A DNA stretch of 64,000 nt from Saprospiraceae bacterium (GTDB lineage Bacteria > Bacteroidota > Bacteroidia > Chitinophagales > Saprospiraceae). This document shows, in pieces, positions 48,107-56,160 of this stretch. Position 1 is the first letter of the stretch. Each line of letters begins with the position of its first letter. A program made the translations under genes and the position numbers. The notes beneath the pieces were generated by a model. The model did no database searches. It saw only the letters and a list, made by a program, of their open reading frames with translations, and was not told the origin of the DNA. Location: positions 310,001 through 374,000 of the forward strand of contig JAHDCU010000005.1 in the NCBI GenBank assembly GCA_020629715.1, in the 5' to 3' direction.

Positions 48107-48114
48107 CAAAGATA
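48107..48114 (-). promoter_or_regulatory. Candidate -7 box for the RibF-GT2 gene
   Basis: Read on the minus strand the site is TATCTTTG (TAnnTTTG), ending 44 bp upstream of the ATG at 48062. No -33 box found. Confidence 0.35.
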
Positions 48115-48156
48115 CAATAGTATACTTTGAGAACCCTCTTTGGACGCATTTGTTGA

Positions 48157-48164
48157 TATATTTG
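48157..48164 (+). promoter_or_regulatory. Candidate -7 box for the Mrp gene
   Basis: TATATTTG fits TAnnTTTG and ends 13 bases before ATG 48178. The 13-base leader contains the small dyad ACGC-TTA-GCGT. Confidence 0.4.
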
Positions 48165-48177
48165 TAACGCTTAGCGT

Positions 48178-49278
48178 ATGAATATAGATAACAACACGAT
48201 TGTCTCTGCTCTTAGACGAGTACGTGACCCCAAAACAGGCCTAGATGTCATTTCTCAAAAGATGATTTCTAATCTCAAAATAGATGCAAAGAATGTTTCT
48301 TTTACTCTCAAGGTATCTGCTAAAGATCCCGAGGTAAAGTCAACACTCAATTTTGCTTGTATCAAGGCTATCAATGAAGAGTACCCCGATGCACAGGTAC
48401 ATGTTCATATGGAGCAAGAAGCTCCCACGGGTAGTGCCGGAGCTAAAGGAAGGGCATTGCCACAAATCAAAAATATCATAGCCGTTGCCTCAGGAAAGGG
48501 AGGAGTAGGGAAATCTACAGTGACTACCAACTTGGCGATTGCCCTTCGGGACAAAGGTGCTAAAGTAGGTATTATGGATGCGGACCTCTATGGTCCAAGT
48601 ATTCCTACTATGATGGGGACCACTGCTCAACGACCTCAAGTGAAAAAGCTCTATGGTCAAAATAAAATATTGCCGATAGAGTCACATGGCATACACATGA
48701 TATCGATAGGAAATATTGTGGAACCAGAACAAGCAGTGGTACTTCGAGGTCCTCGTCTTGGCGGCATCATCCGGCAGTTTATCAATGAATGTCTCTGGCC
48801 AGAGCTTGACTATTTACTGATTGATCTTCCTCCAGGGACTGGTGATATCCAATTGACATTGGTACAAGCGATACCGATTACAGGTGCGGTAATGGTGACC
48901 ACTCCTCAAGAAGTCAGTGTAATCGATGCCGTAAAGGCCATGAATATGTTTATGTTACCCAATGTAAACGTCCCGATTCTTGGTGTGGTAGAAAATATGG
49001 CATGGTTTACTCCGGCAGAATTACCAGATAACAAGTATCATATTTTCGGATCAGGTGGAGGTATGAGCTTGGCAAGAAAGGCAAATTCGATGTTGCTCGG
49101 ACAACTGCCTTTGATACAAGGAGTACGAGAGGCAGGTGATCGAGGAACGCCTGCAATTTTAGATAATAGTAATCATGCACAGAGTTATATTTCTGATATT
49201 TCTGACAATCTCATCAGACAAGTCAATATCCGCAATGAGGCTTTGGCACCCACTGAAGTTGTAAAAATCGTCAATTGA
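48178..49278 (+). CDS. Mrp/NBP35-type Fe-S cluster carrier ATPase
   Basis: A 366-residue P-loop protein that carries or inserts Fe-S clusters. The N-terminal MIP18/DUF59 domain spans about 1-80 (SALRRVRDPKTGLDVISQKM). The deviant Walker A AVASGKGGVGKST lies at 102-114, followed by VGIMDADLYGPSIPTMMG, LLIDLPPGTGDIQLTL, and TPQEVSVIDAVKAMNMF. At the usual CPxC cluster-binding position the sequence reads VENMAWFTPAELPDNKYHIF, with no cysteines. First gene of a probable operon with the NifU-like gene (25-bp gap), pyrF and others. Confidence 0.93.
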   Translation: MNIDNNTIVSALRRVRDPKTGLDVISQKMISNLKIDAKNVSFTLKVSAKDPEVKSTLNFACIKAINEEYPDAQVHVHMEQEAPTGSAGAKGRALPQIKNIIAVASGKGGVGKSTVTTNLAIALRDKGAKVGIMDADLYGPSIPTMMGTTAQRPQVKKLYGQNKILPIESHGIHMISIGNIVEPEQAVVLRGPRLGGIIRQFINECLWPELDYLLIDLPPGTGDIQLTLVQAIPITGAVMVTTPQEVSVIDAVKAMNMFMLPNVNVPILGVVENMAWFTPAELPDNKYHIFGSGGGMSLARKANSMLLGQLPLIQGVREAGDRGTPAILDNSNHAQSYISDISDNLIRQVNIRNEALAPTEVVKIVN

Positions 49279-49291
49279 TCCAGAAATTCAT

Positions 49292-49299
49292 TATTTTTG
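49292..49299 (+). promoter_or_regulatory. TAnnTTTG -7 box four bases upstream of the NifU-like start
   Basis: TATTTTTG ends four bases before ATG 49304, the same spacing as at recR (23629) and the DUF1343 gene (53775). No -33 box at standard distance. Confidence 0.35.
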
Positions 49300-49303
49300 T
49301 AAT

Positions 49304-49561
49304 ATGAGCGCAGCTGAGAAAGAACAATTGCTACAAAGAGTAGAACTCGCTTTGGATGAAATACGTCCACATCTCAAAGTAGATAAAGGCGATATCGAAC
49401 TCGTAGATATCACTGATGATCTTGAGGTAAAAGTCAAGTGGTTGGGTAGTTGCGAATACTGTAGTATGTCGGCTATGACTATGAAAGCTGGTGTAGAGCA
49501 TACCATAAAGCAAAAACTCCCTGAAATTAAGTCAGTACAAGCCGTAAACGGAGTAGCCTAA
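49304..49561 (+). CDS. NifU C-terminal-like Fe-S scaffold protein
   Basis: An 85-residue protein formed only of the NifU C-terminal (NFU) domain, which transfers Fe-S clusters to apo-proteins. Key features are the helix [20 protein letters not shown], the strand [16 protein letters not shown], and the cluster motif [20 protein letters not shown] with Cys50 and Cys53. The position right after the Mrp ATPase gene points to a shared Fe-S maturation role. pyrF begins one base after its stop. Confidence 0.92.
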   Translation: MSAAEKEQLLQRVELALDEIRPHLKVDKGDIELVDITDDLEVKVKWLGSCEYCSMSAMTMKAGVEHTIKQKLPEIKSVQAVNGVA

Positions 49562-49562
49562 T

Positions 49563-50369
49563 ATGGATAGACAATCGTTGATTGCCAACATCAAAGCTAA
49601 GAAGTCTTTCTTATGTGTAGGATTAGACACTGATCTTGAAAAAGTGCCTCCATCATTTCTAGAGATGGATGATCCTATTTTTGAGTTTAATAAAATGGTT
49701 ATTGATACGACCAAGGAGCATTGTGTCGCTTATAAACCTAATACAGCCTTTTACGAAGCCTACGGGGCGGCAGGTTGGACAAGTCTGCAAAAAACTATTG
49801 ACTATATCGGTGAAGATCATTTTATCATTGCAGATGCAAAAAGAGGAGATATAGGAAATACTTCGGGGCGATATGCCAAAGCATTTTTTCATGCCCTAAA
49901 TGCTGATTCTGTTACGGTTGCTCCATATATGGGTGTAGATAGTGTAAGTCCGTTTTTGGCTTTTGAAAATAAGTGGGTTATCCTGCTAGCTTTGACATCT
50001 AATAAAGGAAGCCAAGACTTTCAACTACTTAAGGATCAAGATGGCTTGCTATTTGAACAAGTGATCGCCAAAAGTCAAGAGTGGGGTAGCATCGAAAATC
50101 TAATGTATGTGGTAGGTGCTACGCATCCTGAGCAATTGGCACATATACGATCTTTAGTGCCTGATCATTTTTTTCTAGTGCCTGGAGTGGGAGCCCAAGG
50201 CGGCACCATCCAAGAAGTTGCTGATGCAGCGTTTACCAAAGACTGTGGGCTTTTGGTCAATAGTACCCGAGGCATTATCTATGCAGGTGGCAATGGTCCT
50301 GGATATCAAGAGCGCATAAGAGCAGCTGCCGCAGACTTACATCATCAAATGAAACCATACTTCTCATGA
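49563..50369 (+). CDS. pyrF: Orotidine 5'-phosphate decarboxylase (type 2)
   Basis: A 268-residue OMP decarboxylase, last step of UMP synthesis. Motifs are [32 protein letters not shown] and the catalytic [20 protein letters not shown] (Lys-x-x-Asp pattern). [19 protein letters not shown] and [14 protein letters not shown] form the phosphate-binding end. The length and the GNTS variant fit the longer group 2 PyrF. Its 3' end overlaps the next gene by 4 bp (ATGA), so translation is coupled to the lipoprotein gene. Confidence 0.95.
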   Translation: MDRQSLIANIKAKKSFLCVGLDTDLEKVPPSFLEMDDPIFEFNKMVIDTTKEHCVAYKPNTAFYEAYGAAGWTSLQKTIDYIGEDHFIIADAKRGDIGNTSGRYAKAFFHALNADSVTVAPYMGVDSVSPFLAFENKWVILLALTSNKGSQDFQLLKDQDGLLFEQVIAKSQEWGSIENLMYVVGATHPEQLAHIRSLVPDHFFLVPGVGAQGGTIQEVADAAFTKDCGLLVNSTRGIIYAGGNGPGYQERIRAAAADLHHQMKPYFS

Positions 50370-50809
50370 GATTTTTAGTCATATTATTTTTGGGACTCAT
50401 CCTTACTTCATGTGCATCAACGGAGATGAAGCCGTCTGATTATGAAAAAGAAAAGAAGGCCGTACTCAAGGTATTGACCGATCAAGAATTTGCTTGGAAT
50501 AAAGGTGACATAGATGGATTCATGGAAGGATATTGGAAATCTGATTTCTTAACATTTGTAGGGAGCTCAGGAGTAACCAAAGGTTGGAATGAAACTAAGG
50601 ACAATTTCAATAAAGCATATCCTACTCGTGATCGTATGGGTACATTATCATTTGATGTCAATGAAATACACCGAGTGCAAGATGGATTGTACCGTATCAT
50701 AGGAAAGTATACCCTCCAACGTGATGAAGATGCGCCAACTGGCTATTTTACGATTATGCTTCAGCAAGACGAAGGTAAATGGGTGATCATTTCTGATCAT
50801 ACGTGTTAA
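50366..50809 (+). CDS. DUF4440/SnoaL-like lipoprotein
   Basis: A 147-residue protein with a lipoprotein signal ([20 protein letters not shown]). It has one NTF2-like domain of the DUF4440 type (about 30-147): [56 protein letters not shown] and [10 protein letters not shown]. These cone-shaped folds bind small ligands or catalyse isomerisations; no residue set fixes a reaction here. Starts inside the pyrF stop (ATGA). Confidence 0.85.
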   Translation: MRFLVILFLGLILTSCASTEMKPSDYEKEKKAVLKVLTDQEFAWNKGDIDGFMEGYWKSDFLTFVGSSGVTKGWNETKDNFNKAYPTRDRMGTLSFDVNEIHRVQDGLYRIIGKYTLQRDEDAPTGYFTIMLQQDEGKWVIISDHTC

Positions 50810-50814
50810 TCAAG

Positions 50815-52275
50815 ATGAAAAAAGTTTTCTTCCTTGTATTGATTGTTTTACTGGTTTTGGCTTTTGTCATAGGCTATAATACCTATAATTTTAAAGTAGA
50901 ACGAAAAGTAGTTGAGCCTATAGAGGCTATTAAAATAGATAGCTTAGCCAAAGAAAGAATAGTTAAAGCTATTTCTATTCGTACGGTATCGTTTGAGAAC
51001 GAAGAAGATTTCGACTCCATTCAATTTGAGCTATTTAATGACTTTTTAGAGGAGCAATATCCATTATTACACCAAAGCTCAGAACATAAAATTTTTAATA
51101 ATTATAGTCATCTCTATCATATCAAGGGACGTAAACCTGACTCAAGTCCGATCGTCTTGATGGGACACCTAGATGTTGTTCCTATTGCTTCACCTGCATT
51201 GTGGACAGTACATCCATTTGCAGAAGGGATACAACGAGACTCAATTTTTGGAAGAGGATGTATTGACGATAAGGGAGCACTGATCAGTATTTTGGAGGCG
51301 GTGGAGTATTTATTGAAGGATGGATTTACGCATGACCGTGATATCTATCTGGCATTTGGTCATGATGAGGAAGTATCAGGAAAACGTGGAGCAGCGGAGA
51401 TTTCAGCTTATCTTAAGGATTCCAATATTAAGCCTCATTTCGTTCTAGATGAAGGAGGTGCCATTACTCAAGGACTGGTGCCAGGAGTTGATCAAAATAC
51501 CGCTCTGATAGGAATAGCGGAAAAAGGATACGCTAGTTTTGAACTAGTGACTCAAATGGCAGGCGGACACTCATCACAGCCCTCAAAAGAAACATCCATT
51601 GATGTATTGGCAAGAGCAGTAAGTCAATTAAAACAAAATCCGTTCCCAAGAAAGATAACACCTGTTTTATCCAGCTTTATGGATCAAGTAGGACCTCATC
51701 TTGACCTCAAAGGAAGGATGGCATTTGCCAACACTTGGCTTTTTGAATCTATGATTTTGGACGAGTACGAAAAAACAAATCAAGGGAATGCCAATATAAG
51801 GACAACTACTTCGCCGACCATTTTTGAAGCTGGTATTAAGGATAATGTTATTCCAACTGAATCTCGAGCTGTAGTTAACTTTCGGATACTACCTGGAGAA
51901 ACTATAGAAACAGTCCGAGAACGTATTGTTACGACCATTAATGATGATAGGGTACAGATAAGACTATCAGGTGAAGGCTTTGATCCCTCTCCAGTATCTC
52001 CAATTGACCATGAATCCTATCAGATGATCACGAAATCGATACACGAAATATTCTCAAATACGATCACATGCTCTAATCTTGTAATAGGTGCAACGGATGC
52101 CAGGTACTATGCCAAGGTAAGTCCAAATGTATATCGATTTACTCCTTTTAAGCTTACGCCTAAAAATATCAATTGTTTTCATGGTGTAGATGAACGTATT
52201 TCTGTTGCTGAGTTTGAAAACGCTATACGGTTTTATGTCCAATTGATCCGAAATGCTAGTATTATAGAATCATAG
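50815..52275 (+). CDS. Membrane-anchored M20 carboxypeptidase (Cps1/PM20D1-like)
   Basis: A 486-residue zinc peptidase with an N-terminal membrane segment (KKVFFLVLIVLLVLAFVIGY). The start is ATG 50815; the frame is open to 50803. Metal and catalytic motifs are VLMGHLDVVPI, GRGCIDDKGALISILEA, AFGHDEEVSGKRGA and, near the C-terminus, NCFHGVDERI. The large lid domain is at about 235-370 (AGGHSSQPSKETSIDVLARA). The layout matches yeast Cps1 and mammalian PM20D1, which cleave peptides or N-acyl amino acids. It starts 5 bp after the lipoprotein gene and ends the operon. Confidence 0.9.
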   Translation: MKKVFFLVLIVLLVLAFVIGYNTYNFKVERKVVEPIEAIKIDSLAKERIVKAISIRTVSFENEEDFDSIQFELFNDFLEEQYPLLHQSSEHKIFNNYSHLYHIKGRKPDSSPIVLMGHLDVVPIASPALWTVHPFAEGIQRDSIFGRGCIDDKGALISILEAVEYLLKDGFTHDRDIYLAFGHDEEVSGKRGAAEISAYLKDSNIKPHFVLDEGGAITQGLVPGVDQNTALIGIAEKGYASFELVTQMAGGHSSQPSKETSIDVLARAVSQLKQNPFPRKITPVLSSFMDQVGPHLDLKGRMAFANTWLFESMILDEYEKTNQGNANIRTTTSPTIFEAGIKDNVIPTESRAVVNFRILPGETIETVRERIVTTINDDRVQIRLSGEGFDPSPVSPIDHESYQMITKSIHEIFSNTITCSNLVIGATDARYYAKVSPNVYRFTPFKLTPKNINCFHGVDERISVAEFENAIRFYVQLIRNASIIES

Positions 52276-52314
52276 ATTTTATAATCAGAGAATTAGGTAC
52301 ATATTTCTTTCATA

Positions 52315-53712
52315 CTACAACACGACAAGATCCCGCTCCCTGATCTTACTCAAATAATTACGTACGATGCTATTTAACTCGGGATTGGATTTTTGCCGAT
52401 CTACATAGCTTTTGATTTCGTCGGGGCTATTGATCTGCTCATCTGTGCCAACGTATCCATATCCGGCATATTCACCATCCTCCACGAGCACGATACCCAT
52501 TTCATCATTCTTACGACCAGGAAGTTTGATACAAAAATCTTGATCAAAATAAGTATTCATGGTTTGGTAGGCTAATTCGGCTCGTTGATTATACTCTTCA
52601 GAGCTTTCATCACCTAAACATGCACCATGACAAAGCCCTACTTTATGTTCAAAGCAAGGACCATCCTCTTTGAATATGCCGATTTTAGCATCGCATAATT
52701 CGAATCGTTTTTTGATATTCCAGAGGTATGATTTAGCGGTTTCGCGAGAGCTGAAGAACTCCAATATCTGCTTGTGCTGTCGATTTTTATTGTTGCTTTT
52801 TAGAATTTCAAACTGTATGTATCCCGCAAGATCGTAGTAACTATGAATAAAATACGGGTACTTGGCATTTCTCTGAGCTTTATTGATTTCGGGTTGAAGA
52901 GATTTGATCTCTTTTGATTCTAATAATAGTGCTATGAGTTCATGCCCTGTTTCCACGAAGTCAATACTATGAAGCATTTGAGCAAGCTTTAGGGATTTTT
53001 TAGTCGTTTTAGAGAAATGTTGAATAACTCTTTTCTGGATATTTTTACTTTTCCCAACGTAAATGACCTTGCCGTAGCTATTGTAGAAATAATAAACTCC
53101 AGGTGACTCTGGCAGTGCTAGTAATTGTTCTTTGCTAAGATTTTCTGGCAGTTGAGCTTCTTTGATGCCCTTATTGATCATAGTCTTGACCATGTCAGTA
53201 TTATCATCACAAGAAAGTATGTATGATAATACTACAGATGCGGCATACGCATCATCTAAGGCTCGGTGTCTACTGCTTACTTCTATACCAAAATGTTTGA
53301 TAAGATTACCTAAACTATATGATTTCAGTCCTGGGAATGCCTTCCGAGACATACGTACAGTACATAGTTGGCGCTTGGTAAAAGTGTAACCAAGTCTCGC
53401 AAACTCTTCTTTCAGAAAGCTGTAATCAAAACGTACATTATGCGCCACAAAAATTGCGCCTTCAGTCATTTCTACGATACGCTTAGCAATTTCATAAAAC
53501 TTTGGTGCTTCAGCTACCATGTCATTGGTAATCCCAGTGATACGTGTGATCTCAGGAGGGATAGATCGCTCTGGATTGACTAAACTCTCAAATTGCTCTA
53601 TAATATCTGTACCATCATAGAGTACTATACCAACCTCGGTAATACGATCACGTTTGGCAAGGCCACCAGTGGTCTCAAGATCTATTACCGCATATATTCT
53701 TTTTTTCGCCAA
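52315..53712 (-). CDS. Fusion: DnaQ-like exonuclease with UvrC-type GIY-YIG nuclease
   Basis: A 465-residue protein. Residues 1-175 are a DEDDh exonuclease: YAVIDLETTGGLAKRD (Asp11, Glu13), FVAHNVRFDYSFL, and SSRHRALDDAYAA. Residues 205-290 are a GIY-YIG domain: SPGVYYFYNSYGKVIYVGKS, NIQKRVIQHF. After that a UvrC/Cho-like tail includes CFEHKVGLCHGACLG. The arrangement is known in several phyla and is linked to DNA repair. The frame begins with TTG 53712 (TTG-GCG-AAA); I see no in-frame ATG that fits. Divergent from the NamZ-like gene. Confidence 0.9.
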   Translation of the reverse strand: MAKKRIYAVIDLETTGGLAKRDRITEVGIVLYDGTDIIEQFESLVNPERSIPPEITRITGITNDMVAEAPKFYEIAKRIVEMTEGAIFVAHNVRFDYSFLKEEFARLGYTFTKRQLCTVRMSRKAFPGLKSYSLGNLIKHFGIEVSSRHRALDDAYAASVVLSYILSCDDNTDMVKTMINKGIKEAQLPENLSKEQLLALPESPGVYYFYNSYGKVIYVGKSKNIQKRVIQHFSKTTKKSLKLAQMLHSIDFVETGHELIALLLESKEIKSLQPEINKAQRNAKYPYFIHSYYDLAGYIQFEILKSNNKNRQHKQILEFFSSRETAKSYLWNIKKRFELCDAKIGIFKEDGPCFEHKVGLCHGACLGDESSEEYNQRAELAYQTMNTYFDQDFCIKLPGRKNDEMGIVLVEDGEYAGYGYVGTDEQINSPDEIKSYVDRQKSNPELNSIVRNYLSKIRERDLVVL

Positions 53713-53774
53713 TATACTTTTTTGAGATATGAGTCTAAGATATTAAACAACTTCTATATATGTTTTAAATCTTG

Positions 53775-53782
53775 TAATTTTG
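53775..53782 (+). promoter_or_regulatory. TAnnTTTG -7 box four bases upstream of the DUF1343 gene start
   Basis: TAATTTTG ends four bases (AAAA) before ATG 53787. No -33 box at normal distance was seen. Confidence 0.4.
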
Positions 53783-53786
53783 AAAA

Positions 53787-54989
53787 ATGAAATATTATTT
53801 TTTGCTATTTGTGATGGGGTTCTTGATGATACAAGCTTGTAAGGGTGACACCGTCTCACAGGATCAAGTTCGTAAAGCTATCTTACCAGGTATCTTTCAA
53901 ACTAAGGATTATATCCCAAATCTAAAAGATAAGAAGGTAGCCTTGGTCGTAAATCATACTTCGACCTTTGAATCTACTCATCTATTGGATAGTTTAATCA
54001 GTCTTGAGGTTGATGTAAGAGCCATTTTTGCACCAGAGCATGGATTTAGAGGTACAGCTGACGCGGGTGAAAAGATAGACGATGGAAAGGATGCTAAAAC
54101 CGGTATACCGCTATACTCTCTCTATGGTAAAAATAAAAAGCCATCCGCATCTCAACTTGCTGATATTGACATAGTAGTATTTGATATCCAAGATGTTGGT
54201 GTACGTTTTTATACCTATCTATCGACGCTGCATTATGTGATGGAAGCTTGTGCCGAACAAGGCATTCCACTCATCGTTCTAGATCGACCAAATCCTAATA
54301 TAGATCGTGTAGATGGTCCAGTTATGGAGGAAGAGTTTATGTCTTTTGTAGGCTTACATCCTGTTCCTATTGTGTATGGAATGACAATAGGAGAGTATGC
54401 GAAAATGATCAAAGGTGAAGAATGGATCAATCAGGCAACTTCATGTGATTTAACCATTGTGAAATGTAAAGATTATACCAGAGAAAGCACGTATGAAGTA
54501 CCAATTGCACCTTCTCCTAATCTGCCTAATCATCGCTCCATAAGATTATATCCTAGTCTTTGTTTATTTGAGGGGACAAGGGTTTCTATCGGTAGAGGGA
54601 CTGATCGTCAGTTTCAACTCATTGGTAGTCCAGAACTCAATATGGATGGGTGGGATGATAGCTTCATTCCCAAGCCCAATATTGGATCAAAATATCCCAA
54701 GCATCAAGATCAGGTATGCAAAGGTATAGATTTGACAAAAGCGAAATACGATCAATATCTGGAGGCAAATGAACTTACATTTGAATGGCTACTTGCTGTG
54801 CATAATCATTATCAGTCGCAAGGGCATGATTTTTTCAATAACAATAATTTTTTCGAAAAGCTGGCAGGTACAGCTAGCCTAAGGAAGCAACTTATACAGG
54901 GTAAGAGTATTCAAAAAATAAGAGCAAGCTGGCATGAGTCTCTTATTGAATTTAGAATGATCAGAAGGAAGTACTTAATCTATCAGTGA
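53787..54989 (+). CDS. DUF1343 lipoprotein, NamZ-like exo-beta-N-acetylmuramidase
   Basis: A 400-residue predicted lipoprotein (MKYYFLLFVMGFLMIQAC). The DUF1343 body has KKVALVVNHTSTFESTHLLD, IFAPEHGFRGTADAGEK, VVFDIQDVGVRFYTYLSTLH, LIVLDRPNPN, ESTYEVPIAPSPNLPNHRSI and RVSIGRGTDRQFQLIG. Characterised family members (NamZ) release terminal N-acetylmuramic acid from peptidoglycan fragments, so a cell-wall recycling role is likely. The active site is inferred from homology. No other recycling genes are adjacent. Confidence 0.9.
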   Translation: MKYYFLLFVMGFLMIQACKGDTVSQDQVRKAILPGIFQTKDYIPNLKDKKVALVVNHTSTFESTHLLDSLISLEVDVRAIFAPEHGFRGTADAGEKIDDGKDAKTGIPLYSLYGKNKKPSASQLADIDIVVFDIQDVGVRFYTYLSTLHYVMEACAEQGIPLIVLDRPNPNIDRVDGPVMEEEFMSFVGLHPVPIVYGMTIGEYAKMIKGEEWINQATSCDLTIVKCKDYTRESTYEVPIAPSPNLPNHRSIRLYPSLCLFEGTRVSIGRGTDRQFQLIGSPELNMDGWDDSFIPKPNIGSKYPKHQDQVCKGIDLTKAKYDQYLEANELTFEWLLAVHNHYQSQGHDFFNNNNFFEKLAGTASLRKQLIQGKSIQKIRASWHESLIEFRMIRRKYLIYQ

Positions 54990-55061
54990 TAGATTATCAT
55001 ATTTTAAGATTCTCTTAGTACTATAAATATCTAGTGGATACGTTTAGCTACTAATTAAGTG

Positions 55062-55069
55062 TAGTTTTG
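55062..55069 (+). promoter_or_regulatory. Candidate -7 box for the 55086 gene
   Basis: TAGTTTTG fits TAnnTTTG and ends 16 bases before ATG 55086. Upstream TTTA at 55043-55046 is only a weak -33 candidate. Confidence 0.35.
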
Positions 55070-55085
55070 TGATATTCTCATAAGT

Positions 55086-55628
55086 ATGTTATATAAATTA
55101 ATTATAATCCTATGTTTTCCAATAGTTCTCCTAGGTCAAGACCTGTCTTGGACTACATATAAGAATGATTCATTCCAATTCTCGGTGTATGTGCCCTGTG
55201 AATTAGAATCCAAATCGAGGGTGATCGAAACTGTATTTGGAGAATTTCCTAACATGAGCTTCTATTGTGAAGGAACCGAAGAAGATCCGAATGAACTTTA
55301 TATGGTATCCATCATACAGTATTCTGAGGGACTTTTTCCTGATGATTCTACAGCGCTGAAAGCACTGGTGCTGGATAGTACGATGATGCAAATTACAACC
55401 CAACTCTATGGAGAATTAAGTTACAATTCTGCAAAAAACATAAATGGTATCGATGGTGAAATCGGAAGGATCGTATATAACGGTGGAAGTGCAGGATGCA
55501 AACTTTGGATGGCTATAGAAGAAGATGTGCTCTACGTCTTACAGGTCTTTATGAAGTCTGAAAATGGACTGAACGAAGGCATAGATGAATTCTTGAATTC
55601 ATTCAGGGTAAAAAGCAAAGAAGAGTGA
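55086..55628 (+). CDS. Small exported protein, unknown function
   Basis: A 180-residue protein with a signal peptide (MLYKLIIILCFPIVLLGQ). The mature domain starts LSWTTYKNDSFQFSVYVPCE, the opening of many small beta/alpha exported domains that resemble PsbP-type folds, and ends FLNSFRVKSKEE, a typical last helix-strand. No catalytic motif. It lies 96 bp after the DUF1343 gene and 44 bp before coaD. Confidence 0.7.
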   Translation: MLYKLIIILCFPIVLLGQDLSWTTYKNDSFQFSVYVPCELESKSRVIETVFGEFPNMSFYCEGTEEDPNELYMVSIIQYSEGLFPDDSTALKALVLDSTMMQITTQLYGELSYNSAKNINGIDGEIGRIVYNGGSAGCKLWMAIEEDVLYVLQVFMKSENGLNEGIDEFLNSFRVKSKEE

Positions 55629-55672
55629 TCGAATAAGATTATTTTCGTGGAAAGATATCTAATACTGCCATT

Positions 55673-56149
55673 ATGAAAATTGCCGTTCTTCCTGGTTCTT
55701 TCGATCCTATTACAACCGGACATATTGATATTGTAAGACGTGCCAAGCCACTTTTTGATAAGATTGTCGTAGCAGTAGGTGTCAACTCTCAGAAGAAATA
55801 TCTTTTTTCCCTGGAGAAGAGACTGGAATGGATAAATGAAGTATTCAAAGATGATGACCAGGTCGAAGCTGGTTTTTTCGAAGGACTTACGGTCAATTAC
55901 TGCAAAAATATTGAAGCTAGATTTTTGATCCGAGGATTAAGAAATGCGTCGGATTTCGATTATGAAAAGACGATCTCTCAACTCAATCACATTATTGGAG
56001 ACGATTTAGAGACTATGTTCTTTATTAGTCAACCTGAGTATTCACATATTAGCTCGACGATTGTAAGAGAAATAATCAAAGGAAATGGCGATGTTTCTGC
56101 CTTTGTTCCTGATTTTATAGCCAAAGAAATTACTAACAACAACTACTAA
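55673..56149 (+). CDS. coaD: Phosphopantetheine adenylyltransferase
   Basis: A 158-residue nucleotidyltransferase that makes dephospho-CoA from ATP and 4'-phosphopantetheine. Motifs are PGSFDPITTGHIDIVRRA (the T/HxGH motif), FEGLTVNYCKNIEARFLIRG, NASDFDYEKTISQLNH and the ISSTIVREI motif. All expected residues are present and the length is standard. The next gene, pruA, begins 11 bp downstream, so the two may be co-transcribed. Confidence 0.96.
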   Translation: MKIAVLPGSFDPITTGHIDIVRRAKPLFDKIVVAVGVNSQKKYLFSLEKRLEWINEVFKDDDQVEAGFFEGLTVNYCKNIEARFLIRGLRNASDFDYEKTISQLNHIIGDDLETMFFISQPEYSHISSTIVREIIKGNGDVSAFVPDFIAKEITNNNY

Positions 56150-56160
56150 TAAGAAACCAT

